The notes below the pieces were generated by a model. The model had not been told where the DNA came from. It saw only the letters and a program-made list of their open reading frames with translations, and did not search any database. From contig OY757015.1 of NCBI GenBank assembly GCA_963580285.1, forward strand, positions 150,782,082-150,846,081: a DNA stretch of 64,000 bases. Direction: 5' to 3'. This document shows positions 30,975 to 40,765 of the stretch, piece after piece (the first letter of the stretch is position 1; every line of letters starts with the position of its first letter). Origin of the DNA: Lucinisca nassula (taxonomy: Eukaryota; Mollusca; Bivalvia; Lucinida; Lucinidae). The position numbers were made by a program, and so were the translations under genes.

Positions 30975-32556
30975 CTAGAGCTGTCAGAGGATCTGACTAT
31001 AGCCCCGCTTCAGCGCTGTCAGAGAAGAAAGTTATTTAAGCTGCAGAGAAAACAGTTATGAACAAGAAATAACTGTTGAAAATTTTACATTATCTGGAAA
31101 AACTCTAAGAGTTGTGAGCCCTTGTCCCTCATTTCAATGAGCATGATACATTACCAGAATGTCCATGTTTATACTAAATTTCATCTTCCATTTTTCAATG
31201 TTCAAAGGGTAATAACTCCTAAAGTAGGCAAATCAGAGTCAGGGTTCCTGCGCTCTGCACATTGTCTCATGGTGCTTTACACTTGTGTGAAGTGTCATGA
31301 AAATATCTCAAATGGTTTGTGAGTTATGGAGCCGACACAGTCAAAATTGCCTTTTTAAATGTTCAAAGGGCAATAACTCCTAAAGTAGGCAAACCAGAGT
31401 TATGGTTCCTGCACTCTGCACATCATCTCAAGGTGCTTTTCATTTATTTGAAGTTTCATGAAAATATCAGAAACGGTTATGGAGCGGACATAGTTAAAAT
31501 TGCCATTTTTTAATATTCAAAAGCCTATAACTGAAAAAGTAGACAATCCAGAGTTTGGGTTCCTGCGCTCTGCACACGTAATATGGTGCTTTACATTTGT
31601 GTGAAGTTTCATAAAATTATCTCAAACGGTTTTTGAGTTATCGAGCAAAGACGGCTAAAATTGATATTTTTCAATATTCAAAGGGAAATAACTCAAAAAT
31701 AAGGCAATCCAGAGTTATTGTTCCTGCACTCTGCACACCATCTCATGGTGTTTAATGTTTGTGTGAAGTTTCATGAAAATATGTGAATGGGTTTTAAAGT
31801 TATGGAGCGGACACGAAAATTGTTAACAGACACAGACAGACACACAGACAGACACACAGAAAATACAAAAACCAGAGTTATGGTTCTTGTGCTCTGCACA
31901 TTGTCTCATAGTGCTTAACATTTGTGTGAAGTTTAATGAAATTATCTCAAACGGTTTTCGAGTTATGAAGCGGACACTGTTAAAATTGCCATTTTTCAAT
32001 GTTCAAAGGGCAATAACTCCAAAAATAAGCAATGCAGAGTTATGGTTCCTGCGCTCTGCACATCGTCTCATAGTGCTTAACATTTGTGTGAAGTTTCCTA
32101 AAAATATCTCAAACGGTTTTCGAGTTATGAAGTGGACACAATTAAAATTGCCATTTTTCAATGTTCAAAGGGCAATAACTCCAAAAGTAGGCAATCCACA
32201 GTTATAATTCCTTCGCTCTGCACATTGTCTTATGGTGTTTAACATTTGTGTGAAGTTTCATGAAAATATGTTAAGCAGATACAAAGTTATGGAGCCAACA
32301 CAAATTAACGGAATCACGGAATTACGGAATTACGGAAAATGTTCAAAGGGCAATAACTCCAAAAGTAGGCAATCCACAGTTATAATTCCTTCGCTCTGCA
32401 CATTGTCTTATGGTGTTTAACATTTGTGTGAAGTTTCATGAAAATATGTTAAGCAGATACAAAGTTATGGAGCCAACACAAATTAACGGAATCACGGAAT
32501 GACAGAAGGACATGGCAAATCCAATATAGCCCCACTTTTTCAAAGCGGGGCTATAA
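30975..32556 (+). mobile_element. A-type end-conserved element A1 with 161 bp array
   Basis: Left end CTAGAGCTGTCAGAGGATCT then GACTATAGCCCCGCTT; right end TATAGCCCCACTTTTTC with AAAGCGGGGCTATAA, which forms a terminal hairpin. Comparison with the uninterrupted B2 (50516-50540) shows insertion exactly between A and T with no target duplication. Internal units of 161 bp carry TTCAAAGGGCAATAACTCC, CTGCGCTCTGCACA and GTGAAGTTTCATGAAAATAT. The last two units (from 32164 and 32342) are a 178 bp exact duplication. Small frames across the units carry no domain. Confidence 0.75.
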
Positions 32557-33544
32557 TGAGCACTCATGTGGACTGTATCTGAAATATTAGGTGTTTTATA
32601 TAGTAGTGAGCGTGGGGCATTAACCCAATGGAGCCCTGGTTGGTGTCACTAAATGTGTCTTATATAAAAGAACAGAGACATATATGGTTTAGCGGTGGGA
32701 TATGTATGGCTCCTGAGATGTAAGGCCTTTTAAGCAGTGGAGGGATTCGGGCATGGTGGATTCCAGAAAAGCCAAAGATTGTTGCAACCTAATGCTGAAC
32801 AGTTTTTGAGATATGAGGCCCTTTTATGAAGTGGATGGGAGAGAAATGGCCCCTGCAGACCCCACAAGATGGGTTGACTGAATGTGTCTAATAACAATGA
32901 ACAAGAATATATGTGATTATGTGGTGGGGATTTGAATAGTTTCTGAGATATATGGCCTATTATGAAGTGGGGTCTTATCATAAGGAACAGGAATATATGT
33001 GGTTAAGGGGTGGGGATCTGACCGATTTCTGAGATATATGGCTTTTAATGAAGTATAGGGGTGGGGCATGGCCCGTGGCACAATAGGGGGAGGGGGACCC
33101 CATGCTGGTGTCATTGATTGCATCTTATCATAAGGAACAAGAATAAATATGGCTTAGGGTAGGGCTCTGAACAGTTTCTCAGATATATGGTCTTTTGTGA
33201 AGTTGAAAAGTGGAGCATGGCCCGGGCGAGCCCTGGGTGAACCCTATGTTGGTGTCAATGAATGTGTCTTATCACAAGGAACAAGAATATATATGGTTAA
33301 GGGGTGGGGATCGGTAAGGTTTCTGGAATATTTGGCCTTTTATGAAGTGGAGGGGGTGGGGCATGACCCCGGCACATCCCAGGGGACCCTCAGCTTGGTG
33401 TCGCTGAGTGTGTCTTATCATAAGGAACAAGAATATATATGGTTTAGGGGTGGAGATCTAAATGGTTTCTGACATAAATGACATTTTATGAAGTGGAGGG
33501 GGTGGGGTATGTCCCCTGCACATCTGGAGGGACCCCAGGTTGGT

Positions 33545-33549
33545 GTCAC
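33545..33549. repeat. Target duplication, left (GTCAC)
   Basis: GTCAC directly precedes the 5' LTR. The same five bases follow the 3' LTR at 40381-40385. Joining the flanks restores the GGTGTCACTxAATG of the B-type unit. Confidence 0.95.
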
Positions 33550-34048
33550 TGTTACGAGATGGAATAGGAAACCTCTCTGGTGCTTATGCATATCTAAATT
33601 ATTTTAGTAGATATATGGTAGGGCGGTGCGAGTGAAATATTTTAGGTGAAATATGGTAGGCAAAATGTGCTGTTCCATGCACAAGTCATGCACATATCAT
33701 ACAATGTATGCATGAGTGGTTTGTGGAGATCTGTTTTTACAATACAGGGGGCCGCTATAAGGCTGAGTTATATAAAATTTGCTTAAAAATCGCCAACCGC
33801 CAAATTGTGCCATATATGATTTTCATTCCCGTCACGTGTTGTGTGGGTGTTCGTTTTGACAAGAGTCATGGCATTGATTTATAGGGTCGTTTCATCATTT
33901 TTCCCTATGGGAAATATACTATTTGAACGCAAATCCATTATCTGCTCGATTTTTGCTATCTAGCTTCAATTGTGGACGGTATCTCCACCTCGCCACGATT
34001 TTAGCAAGCTAATATGAGTATGCATGATTTTCCGGTAGTATTCATAGA

Positions 34049-34056
34049 TATAAAAA
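34049..34056 (+). promoter_or_regulatory. TATA-like box in the 5' LTR
   Basis: TATAAAAA, repeated at 39659-39666 in the 3' LTR. It lies about 250 bp upstream of the AATAAA motif, as expected for a U3 promoter and R region. Transcription start not determined. Confidence 0.55.
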
Positions 34057-34298
34057 CCCTGAGAAAAACGAACACTTTAGCAGCAGGTCAAGTTCTAACG
34101 AATATCCACAACATTGTGTCGGGAAAGTGAAAGTATATTGAAAGGCACAACAATGTGTGGTGACCTGCTGCTCCCTGCATTATAGCAGCAGGTACTGGTA
34201 CGACGCTGGGGGTTAGGGTCCAGCAAGGGCGGACGAACCACCATAAACAGCTCATACCAATATGAACGAATGTGAGACCATTCAAATGGAAGAGGTCC

Positions 34299-34304
34299 AA
34301 TAAA
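34299..34304 (+). promoter_or_regulatory. Polyadenylation signal AATAAA in LTR
   Basis: AATAAA in GTCCAATAAATAACC, conserved at 39909-39914 in the 3' LTR, where it would function. The position downstream of the TATA-like box is consistent with U3-R order. Confidence 0.5.
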
Positions 34305-34772
34305 TAACCTGCAGGCGAATCAAGCTAGTGCACGATTGCCAAATAGTACATATCAACCTGTGGTCGGCAACAATGTCGACAGACTAGTTTACACTAGTTC
34401 GCGAGAGGGAGATTCACGCGAGAGGGGGATTCACTCTAAGTTATAAACTGGCCAGTCGCGTCTTGTGTTGTTTCTTTTTATTTTGTTGTTGTTTTTGTTG
34501 TTTGCTTCTGTAGGTATTCACATCACCCGTTCCGAGCACAGAACATTGTTTTGCCTTCGGGGCGGACGTCGTGAGTTGGCTACAGAAGCAACAAATTGTG
34601 ATGTTTTGTGTTAGTAAGTGTTGTATGTAGATACTGTAAATAATTCATGTCATTCATCTAATATCTTTCTTGTGCCTTACCCCACAGCTGCCCGTACACC
34701 TGTCAGAGATCACGCTCGGTTGTCTTGTCAGCATGGGGGTTTGCGGGACGCCGTAAACCCACATGTAACATT

Positions 34773-34790
34773 TGGTGTCAGTGAAGTGGG
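34773..34790 (+). promoter_or_regulatory. Primer binding site, tRNA-Leu-like
   Basis: TGGTGTCAGTGAAGTGGG begins two bases after the LTR. Metazoan tRNA-Leu 3' ends, complemented, read TGGTGTCAGnAGTGGGATTC. The first nine bases match exactly, then two bases are inserted, and AGTGGGGATTTGA continues the similarity into the T arm. Confidence 0.75.
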
Positions 34791-35514
34791 GATTTGATCT
34801 CTTGCTGGTGTTCCCGGCTGTGGAACAGCACATTGATGCTCTAAAACATCAATTTCAAAAAAAAAAAAAAAAAAAAAATGCATTGACAGCCACATTTAGA
34901 AATTATCTTGAATCTTCCTTCCTGCATTGATGAAGTGCGAAACCCATGTATTCAACTAAATGGATACTGACAAGTTTATAATTTTTGAGCAGGAAGGCAA
35001 GGCAAACCCCACTTTTTCTTGGTAACGAAAAATTTAAGTAGACCCCACTTAATTGTGTTACCTGACATTCTACTAAGTTAAACTGGAGTTACTAATTGAT
35101 CTTACCCACACATGGTTCTGACGTAGTGACGTTAACAATTTACTGACGTTGAAATAACGATAGCGTTAATATTTACGCTGTGGCTTGAGGTTAGGTATGA
35201 CGTAATAGAAGCATTAATGGTGACTTGTTATGATCGGAGTTTTGAAATGTGATGAAATTTCGGATTGTAGCATTTTACTGTAAACTTCGTCAGTTTATGA
35301 CGTCATATTAGACTACCAGTACGCAACGTCATACTTTGCTGAAAGCATTTGACATTTCAAATCGCGTGTGCTTTAATAACTAACGTTTTAGTTAGATTAA
35401 CGCGTATAACACATATCTTAACGTTTTAGTTAAGCCCATTCAATCATCACTGATCATAACTGATCAGTTTATAGTGGTTTTGATAGTACGTTTACGAGAT
35501 TTAAGTTATCAATA
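34791..35514 (+). other. Leader region of the LTR element
   Basis: About 720 bp with no open frame, including an A run of about 23 at 34856-34878, directly before gag. It probably holds packaging and dimerisation signals, which I cannot identify. Confidence 0.6.
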
Positions 35515-36926
35515 ATGGAGCGTTTAATGCAAATGGGAAAGGACTTAGGTTATGAGGGGAAGGAGTTACAAGGTTTTGTTAAGGAGCAGCAAGATATTGA
35601 GCGGGCAGAAAGGCCAGAGCAAAGGGATTTAGAAAGGTTATGGTCTGAAGAAAAGGAAAAGGAAAGGCCAGAAAAAGAAAAGGAAAGGGTACATGAACTA
35701 GCTAAGTTAGAGGAAAAGGAAAGGGCACATGAACTAGCTATGTTGAATGTTAATAAGGAACTTGAAATGGCACACATTAAGAGTGAAAGGGAGGCAAAAG
35801 AGATTAGTGAGGCCCATTTAGAACAAATAAAACATGGGTTTGAGCTACAGCACCAAGAATTAAGGAACCAATTAGAAATGCAGAGAACGAAGCTCGAGCT
35901 AGAATTTGAAAAGCAAAAAGCTGAGAAGGTGGCTCATGCCCGGGATCCTAAGTTACCTTATTTTGAAGAGGGTAAAGATAAAATGGATAGTTATTTATCT
36001 GGATTTAAGAAATATGCTGCGGCTAATAAATGGGATAAAAGAGTGTTTGGGCCGCATATTTAAGTGCATTGCTCAAAGGGCACGCACTTGATGTATATGA
36101 CCGGTTGTCAAATGAGGATGCGGCGGATTATGATAAGTTAAAGGATGCTTTATTAAAGAATTTTGACATGACAGAGCGCGGATTTAGGAAGCAGTTTCGT
36201 TATAGTAGGCCCGAGAAATCAGAAACGTTCATACAGTTCAGTAGTAGATTGAGAAGTTATTTAGAAAAATGGCTTAATATGGCAAAGATAGAAAAATCTT
36301 TCCCAGCTGTCTGTGATTTCATGGCAAGGGATCAGTTCCTGGAGTCATGTAATAGAGAACTGTATGTACATCTGAAGCCAAAACAGTTTGGTAATTTAGA
36401 TGAAATGGCTAGGGAGGCAGATTTGTTTGCAGAAGCGCGCGGGGGCGTGTATAGTTGCATTAATAAGGGGCAACGCGATAATAGAGGCGCAGCGCAGGGA
36501 AAACAGGACAAAGTTGACTTGCAAAAACCGAGTGGTAGATCGGATATCAAGTGTAGCATATGCGGTAAGGGGCATTTAACAATTAAATGTTTTAAGAACC
36601 CCGACAGGAAACAATTATATAGCGCAGAGGTAGGAGCAACTGGAGTTGGGGATAGCGGTGTTCAGGAAAATTTTAACACGCGCGTAGAGACTCAAGGTTC
36701 TCAGGTTAAGAATGAGAATATGCAGAATGTAGGTCGTGGTTATACACGTGGTCGTGGTAATTTTAGAGGGTCTTTTCGCAGAGGCGGTAAAAATAAAAGC
36801 ACACCACGTGGCGCAACACACCAAGTTAGTTTTTGTCATACGGAAGTAACTAGGAAAGGTGATGAGATTGGAAGTATTTTTGAAAATAAGGTTGGTGATC
36901 CTTTGATTTCGGATAGGGAGGAGTGA
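35515..36926 (+). pseudogene. gag: gag, with internal frameshift
   Basis: Structural polyprotein of the retrotransposon particle. The first part (35515-36063, ATG start in AATAATGGAG) begins MERLMQMGKDLGYEG and is highly charged (E/K/R rich), a probable coiled coil over residues 15-140. It ends in a premature stop. Capsid homology continues in another frame from about 36048 (LDVYDRLSNEDA, FDMTERGFRKQF). The break is in the T run at 36046-36050 and looks like a gain of two bases. The second part has a CCHC-like zinc knuckle at about 36550-36590 (CSICGKGHLTIKC, spacing C-x2-C-x3-H-x4-C, one residue shorter than usual) and an RG-rich tail (GRGYTRGRGNFRG). Its first in-frame ATG is far inside the capsid region, so it is not a separate gene. 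Confidence 0.85.
36924..36926 (+). other. In-frame TGA between gag and pol
   Basis: The gag frame ends at TGA. The same frame then stays open without a break through 38921, and the protease homology starts before any ATG. Pol would therefore be made by readthrough of this single stop, as in some retroviruses, or the TGA is a nonsense mutation of a once continuous gag-pol. The following base is A, not the C that favours UGA readthrough. Confidence 0.75.
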
Positions 36927-38921
36927 AGTAACGAAACTAGGGAAGGTGTCTGTTACTTCTTAAAGGCAAGGTTACTGACGGCACAAGGATTGGTTAATAA
37001 TAAAAAGGTGGTTGTATTAAAAGATACTGGATGTACAGGCTGTGTCGTTCGGAGAAGTTTGGTGTCAGATAGTCAGTTAATAGGAAAGGAATCAAATGTT
37101 ACGTTGATTGATGAATCCACACAAAGGTATCCTTTGGCAATGATTGACATTGATTGTCCTTTTTTCACTGGGAAAACTGAAGCTTTGTGTATGGATGATA
37201 CGTTGTACGATTTGGTTATCGGTAACATTGATGGATCAAAACTTCCTGATATGTCTCATTTCTCAGCTGCGGCTGTAACTAGGTCTCAAACTAGGCAGGA
37301 TGAGAAGCCTTACAGAAAACTTAAGGTTCCCGATCAGATCATTAACGATGACAAGGAGGCTTTTAAGCAAGCTCAGGTTGATGATCCAACTTTGGAAAAC
37401 ATCAGGAAAAGGGTTGTTTCTGGGAACAAGACTGTGAGTCGTGGTTTAAACCGAGGTGAAACTAGGTTTATTGAGAAAAAAGGTTTGGCATACAGGGAGT
37501 TCACCAAGGGTAACAAAGTCTCTTTCAAACTTGTGGTCCCTCAAAGTTTCCGAGGAAAGGTGTTGAAACTGGCTCATGAAACGCTTATGTCTGGACATAT
37601 GGGTATTAGGAAGACATTGGATAGAGTTGTAACTGAGTTTTACTGGCCTGGTATTTGCGGTGATGTCGCTAGATTTTGTAAATCTTGTGATATTTGTCAG
37701 AGAACTATTCAGAAAGGTCGGGTCACTAAAGTACCTCTAGGAAAAATGCCATTGATTGATACACCATTTAAAAGGGTGGCAGTGGACATAGTTGGTCCAA
37801 TTGAGCCTCGATCTGATAGGAAATCTCGGTATATTTTAAGCATGATAGATTATGCGACAAGGTATCCAGAGGCGATAGCTTTACCGAGTATTGAGATGGA
37901 ACGTGTCGCGGAAGCGCTTATTGAAATGTTTAGTAGGGTTGGCATTCCTGATGAAATGTTGACTGATTGTGGATCACAGTTTACTGCTGAGGTAATGAAA
38001 GAAGTCAGCAGACTTCTTTCTTTTCAACAGTTAAAGTGTAGTCCGAGACACCCAATTTGCAACGGCTTGATTGAGCGTTTCCACGCTACGTTAAAGCAGA
38101 TGTTACGTGGCATGTGTGCTGAACGTCCAAAAGATTGGGATAAATATCTTCCAGCTTTATTATTTGCGGTTAGGGAAGTCCCACAAGAGTCTTTAGGATA
38201 CTCCCCTTTTGAGTTGTTATATGGACGTAACGTCAGAGGTCCAATGGCAATATTAAAAGAATTATGGGCTGAAGAGGTACGCGATGAGCAAGTTCTTTCG
38301 ACGTATCAGTACATTATTGAGCTAAGGGAACGGTTAGAGCAGACATGCAAATTAGCGCGTGATAATTTAAAGAAGGTTCAGATTAAGCAGAAAGCTTATT
38401 ATGATAAAGGCGCGAGGTCGCGTAAATTTGACGTCGGCGATAAAGTGCTGTTGTTACTACCGACAGACAGTAATAAATTATTGCTTCAATGGAAAGGTCC
38501 TTATGAAGTGGTTGAGGTAGTGAACAGAATGGATTATAAGATTGACGTCAATGGAAATGTTAACACATATCACGCTAAATTACTGAAACAGTATGTGGAG
38601 CGTCAGACTGTGACGTCTCATTGTCTGATCTCTAAACCTATTATGTCGACAGACAGTCATGACAGAAATGACGTCGACGAGTCTTCATTTGAAGACAGCA
38701 GTTTTCAAACTGCAGAGCAACCGGAAAGTGACGGTGACGTTAGCGTCCCACACACACTAACGTCAGAGGAGAGTGAGGAGACAGAAGGGCTGAGAAAACA
38801 GCGCCTTGCAGGACTGACATGTCAGACAGACCAAATTATATGTACCACATTTATGTCAGAACCTGTGAAAACAATCAAATCAGTTAAGCCAGCAAGGCCA
38901 CCGCCAGTAAGATTAAAATGA
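36927..38921 (+). CDS. pol: pol: aspartic protease and integrase, no reverse transcriptase
   Basis: Continuous frame after the gag TGA with no ATG start. Residues below count from 36990. Protease: active site KDTGCTG (D12, codon at 37023) and DLVIGN near residue 75. Integrase: zinc-binding H196, H203, C233, C236 (HETLMSGH, SCDICQ); core catalytic D266 (VAVDIVGP), D326 (TDCGSQF) and E362 (NGLIERFH), with the D-x35-E spacing; C-terminal module LQWKGPYEVVEVV (499-512). No chromodomain is visible. The last ~100 residues are acidic and serine-rich. Between protease and integrase there are only about 80 residues, with no YxDD or RNase H motif, and none follows. Catalytic residues are intact, so the integrase may still be functional if translated. 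Confidence 0.9.
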   Translation, partial: SNETREGVCYFLKARLLTAQGLVNNKKVVVLKDTGCTGCVVRRSLVSDSQLIGKESNVTLIDESTQRYPLAMIDIDCPFFTGKTEALCMDDTLYDLVIGNIDGSKLPDMSHFSAAAVTRSQTRQDEKPYRKLKVPDQIINDDKEAFKQAQVDDPTLENIRKRVVSGNKTVSRGLNRGETRFIEKKGLAYREFTKGNKVSFKLVVPQSFRGKVLKLAHETLMSGHMGIRKTLDRVVTEFYWPGICGDVARFCKSCDICQRTIQKGRVTKVPLGKMPLIDTPFKRVAVDIVGPIEPRSDRKSRYILSMIDYATRYPEAIALPSIEMERVAEALIEMFSRVGIPDEMLTDCGSQFTAEVMKEVSRLLSFQQLKCSPRHPICNGLIERFHATLKQMLRGMCAERPKDWDKYLPALLFAVREVPQESLGYSPFELLYGRNVRGPMAILKELWAEEVRDEQVLSTYQYIIELRERLEQTCKLARDNLKKVQIKQKAYYDKGARSRKFDVGDKVLLLLPTDSNKLLLQWKGPYEVVEVVNRMDYKIDVNGNVNTYHAKLLKQYVERQTVTSHCLISKPIMSTDSHDRNDVDESSFEDSSFQTAEQPESDGDVSVPHTLTSEESEETEGLRKQRLAGLTCQTDQIICTTFMSEPVKTIKSVKPARPPPVRLK

Positions 38922-39143
38922 TATCCGTTTTCTAACAAACAGCAGAATGTCAGGGGAGCGGGAGAATTCTGGGGCAAACCACCATAGCTTAATAGCAATT
39001 TTACTAGCGAAAATTTGGGGGCAGACTACCTTAGTAGGTAATTTTCGCACGGTTGTTGTGTAAATAGCTGTCTTGTTTAGATAGGTTTCATCCTATTCCA
39101 TCTCTGTACACAAAGAAAAAACATTTTTGGTTGTTTTTTCTCC
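38922..39143 (+). other. 3' untranslated region of the LTR element
   Basis: Short non-coding spacer where a Gmr1-like element would have reverse transcriptase. At 39085-39109 the sequence AGGTTTCATCCTATTCCATC is close to the complement of the LTR start (GATGGAATAGGAAACCT), so an inverted copy of the LTR terminus sits just upstream of the purine tract. Confidence 0.6.
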
Positions 39144-39154
39144 AAAAGGGGAAA
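39144..39154 (+). promoter_or_regulatory. Polypurine tract
   Basis: AAAAGGGGAAA, followed by CCTT and then the 3' LTR (TGTTACGAG). It would prime plus-strand DNA synthesis. It is separated from the LTR by four bases. Confidence 0.7.
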
Positions 39155-39158
39155 CCTT

Positions 39159-40380
39159 TGTTACGAGATGGAATAGTAAAACCTCTCTGGTGCTTATGCA
39201 TATCTAAACTATTTTAGTAGATATATGGTAGGGCGGTGCGAGTGAAATATTTTAGGTGAAATATGGTAAGCAAAATGTGCTGCTCCATGCACAAGTCATG
39301 CACATATCATACGATGTATGCATGAGTGCTTTGTGGAGATCTGTTTTTACAATACAGGGGGCCGCTATAAGGCTGAGTTCTATAAAATTTGCTTAAAAAT
39401 CGCCAACCGCCAAATTGTGCCATATATAATTTTCATTCCCGTCACGTGTTGTGTGGGTGTTCGTTTTGACAAGAGTCATGGCATTGATTTATAGGGTCGT
39501 TTCATCATTTTTCCCTATGGGAAATATACTATTTGAACGCAAATCCATTATCTGCTCGATTTTTGCTATCTAGCTTCAATTGTGGACGGTATCTCCACCT
39601 CTCCACGATTTTAGCAAGCTAATATGAGTATGCATGATTTTCCAGTAGTATTCATAGATATAAAAACCCTGAGAAAAACGAACACTTTAGCAGCAGGTCA
39701 AGTTCTAATGAATATCCACAACATTGTGTCGGGAAAGTGAAAGTATATTGAAAGGCACAACAATGTGTGGTGACCTGCTGCTCCCTGCATTATAGCAGCA
39801 GGTACTGGTACGACGCTGGGGGTTAGGGTCCAGCAAGGGTGGAGGAACCACCATAAACAGCTCATACCAATATGAACGAATGTGAGACCATTCAAATGGA
39901 AGAGGTCCAATAAATAACCTGCAGGCGAATCAAGCTAGTGCACAATTGCCAAATAGTACATATCAACCTGTGGTCGGCAACAATGTCGACAGACTAGTTT
40001 ACACTAGTTCGCGAGAGGGAGATTCACGCGAGAGGGGGATTCACCCTAAGTTATAAACTGGCCAGTTGCGTCTTGTGTTGTTTCTTTTTATTTTGTTGTT
40101 GTTTTTGTTGTTTGCTTCTGTAGGTATTCACGTCACCCATTCCGAGCACAGAACATTGTTTTGCCTTCGGGGCGGACGTCGTGAGTTGGCTACAGAAGCA
40201 ACAAATTGTGATGTTTTGTGTTAGTAAGTGTTGTATGTAGATACTGTAAATAATTCATGTCATTCATCTAATATCTTTCTTGTGCCTTACCCCACAGCTG
40301 CCCGTACACCTGTCAGAGATCACGCTCGGTTGTCTTGTCAGCATGGGGGTTTGCGGGATGCCGTAAACCCACATGTAACA
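39159..40380 (+). repeat. 3' LTR
   Basis: 1222 bp, same ends as the 5' LTR. Followed by the duplicated GTCAC (40381-40385). Confidence 0.95.
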
Positions 40381-40473
40381 GTCACTTAATGCTTCTTATC
40401 ATATGGAACAAGAATATATATGGTTTAGGGGTGTGGATTTGTAAGGTTTTGGAATATTTGGCCTTTTATGAAG

Positions 40474-40765
40474 TTTTGTTTGTTTGTTTGATTTGAGGTA
40501 TAACGTCCCCGTCAACACTGTAAAGGTCATTTCAGATTTTGTGGGACTTTTACCCGACATTGAGATGAAATGACATCTCAAGCCCTGCCGCCAAATGAAA
40601 CCAATAGGGTTTATTAGCATGGACGGTCCGCCTCGCACCGCGGTTCCTGGGCAGGCTTAGATCCTCTAAGCGGTTTACCAGTACTAGTGTGCGGGCCGGA
40701 TTCAGCTCTGCGTGGAAGCATCATGCAGCCCATCAATTTCTTCAAGCCCCTATGGCGGGGGCCAA
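40474..40765 (-). mobile_element. SINE-B inserted in B1, with target duplication
   Basis: Perfect 12 bp duplication CCTTTTATGAAG (40462-40473 and 40766-40777), which is part of the B-type unit. Head, central domain and tail complement are present. A short deletion lies at AAAGGTCATTTCAGATTTTG, where the usual TGGAGACATTGCTTCCAA has been lost. Confidence 0.9.

Larger units (their letters stand above)
33550..34770 (+). repeat. 5' LTR
   Basis: 1221 bp from TGTTACGAGATGGAATAG to CCCACATGTAACA. By eye it differs from the 3' LTR at about 19 bases and one indel (about 98.4% identity), many differences being C/T or G/A. It contains a TATA-like box and an AATAAA signal. The LTR is long for a Ty3/gypsy element. 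Confidence 0.95.
33550..40380 (+). mobile_element. Ty3/gypsy LTR retrotransposon lacking reverse transcriptase
   Basis: A 6831 bp element with near-identical 1.22 kb LTRs beginning TG and ending CA, a 5 bp target duplication, a tRNA-Leu-like primer site, gag, protease and integrase frames, and a purine tract. Integrase follows protease directly. In most Ty3/gypsy elements reverse transcriptase and RNase H lie between these two; the Gmr1-like group instead has integrase before reverse transcriptase. Here only about 240 bp separate the integrase frame from the 3' LTR, so reverse transcriptase and RNase H are absent altogether. It could only have moved with enzymes supplied by a relative, or it lost them after or during its last transposition. 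Gag also carries a frameshift. Confidence 0.95.

Noticed and set aside
34088..34300. Small minus-strand protein in the LTR (repeated at 39698-39910)
   Set aside because: It is conserved only because the two LTRs are near-identical; it overlaps the expected U3/R region and has no domain.
36990..36992. Separate pol start codon
   Set aside because: The codon is TTG inside an already open frame; protease homology and the frame extend upstream to the gag TGA.
33550..40380. Endogenous retrovirus with env
   Set aside because: No envelope frame, signal peptide or membrane segment after integrase; the element is an LTR retrotransposon lacking even reverse transcriptase.
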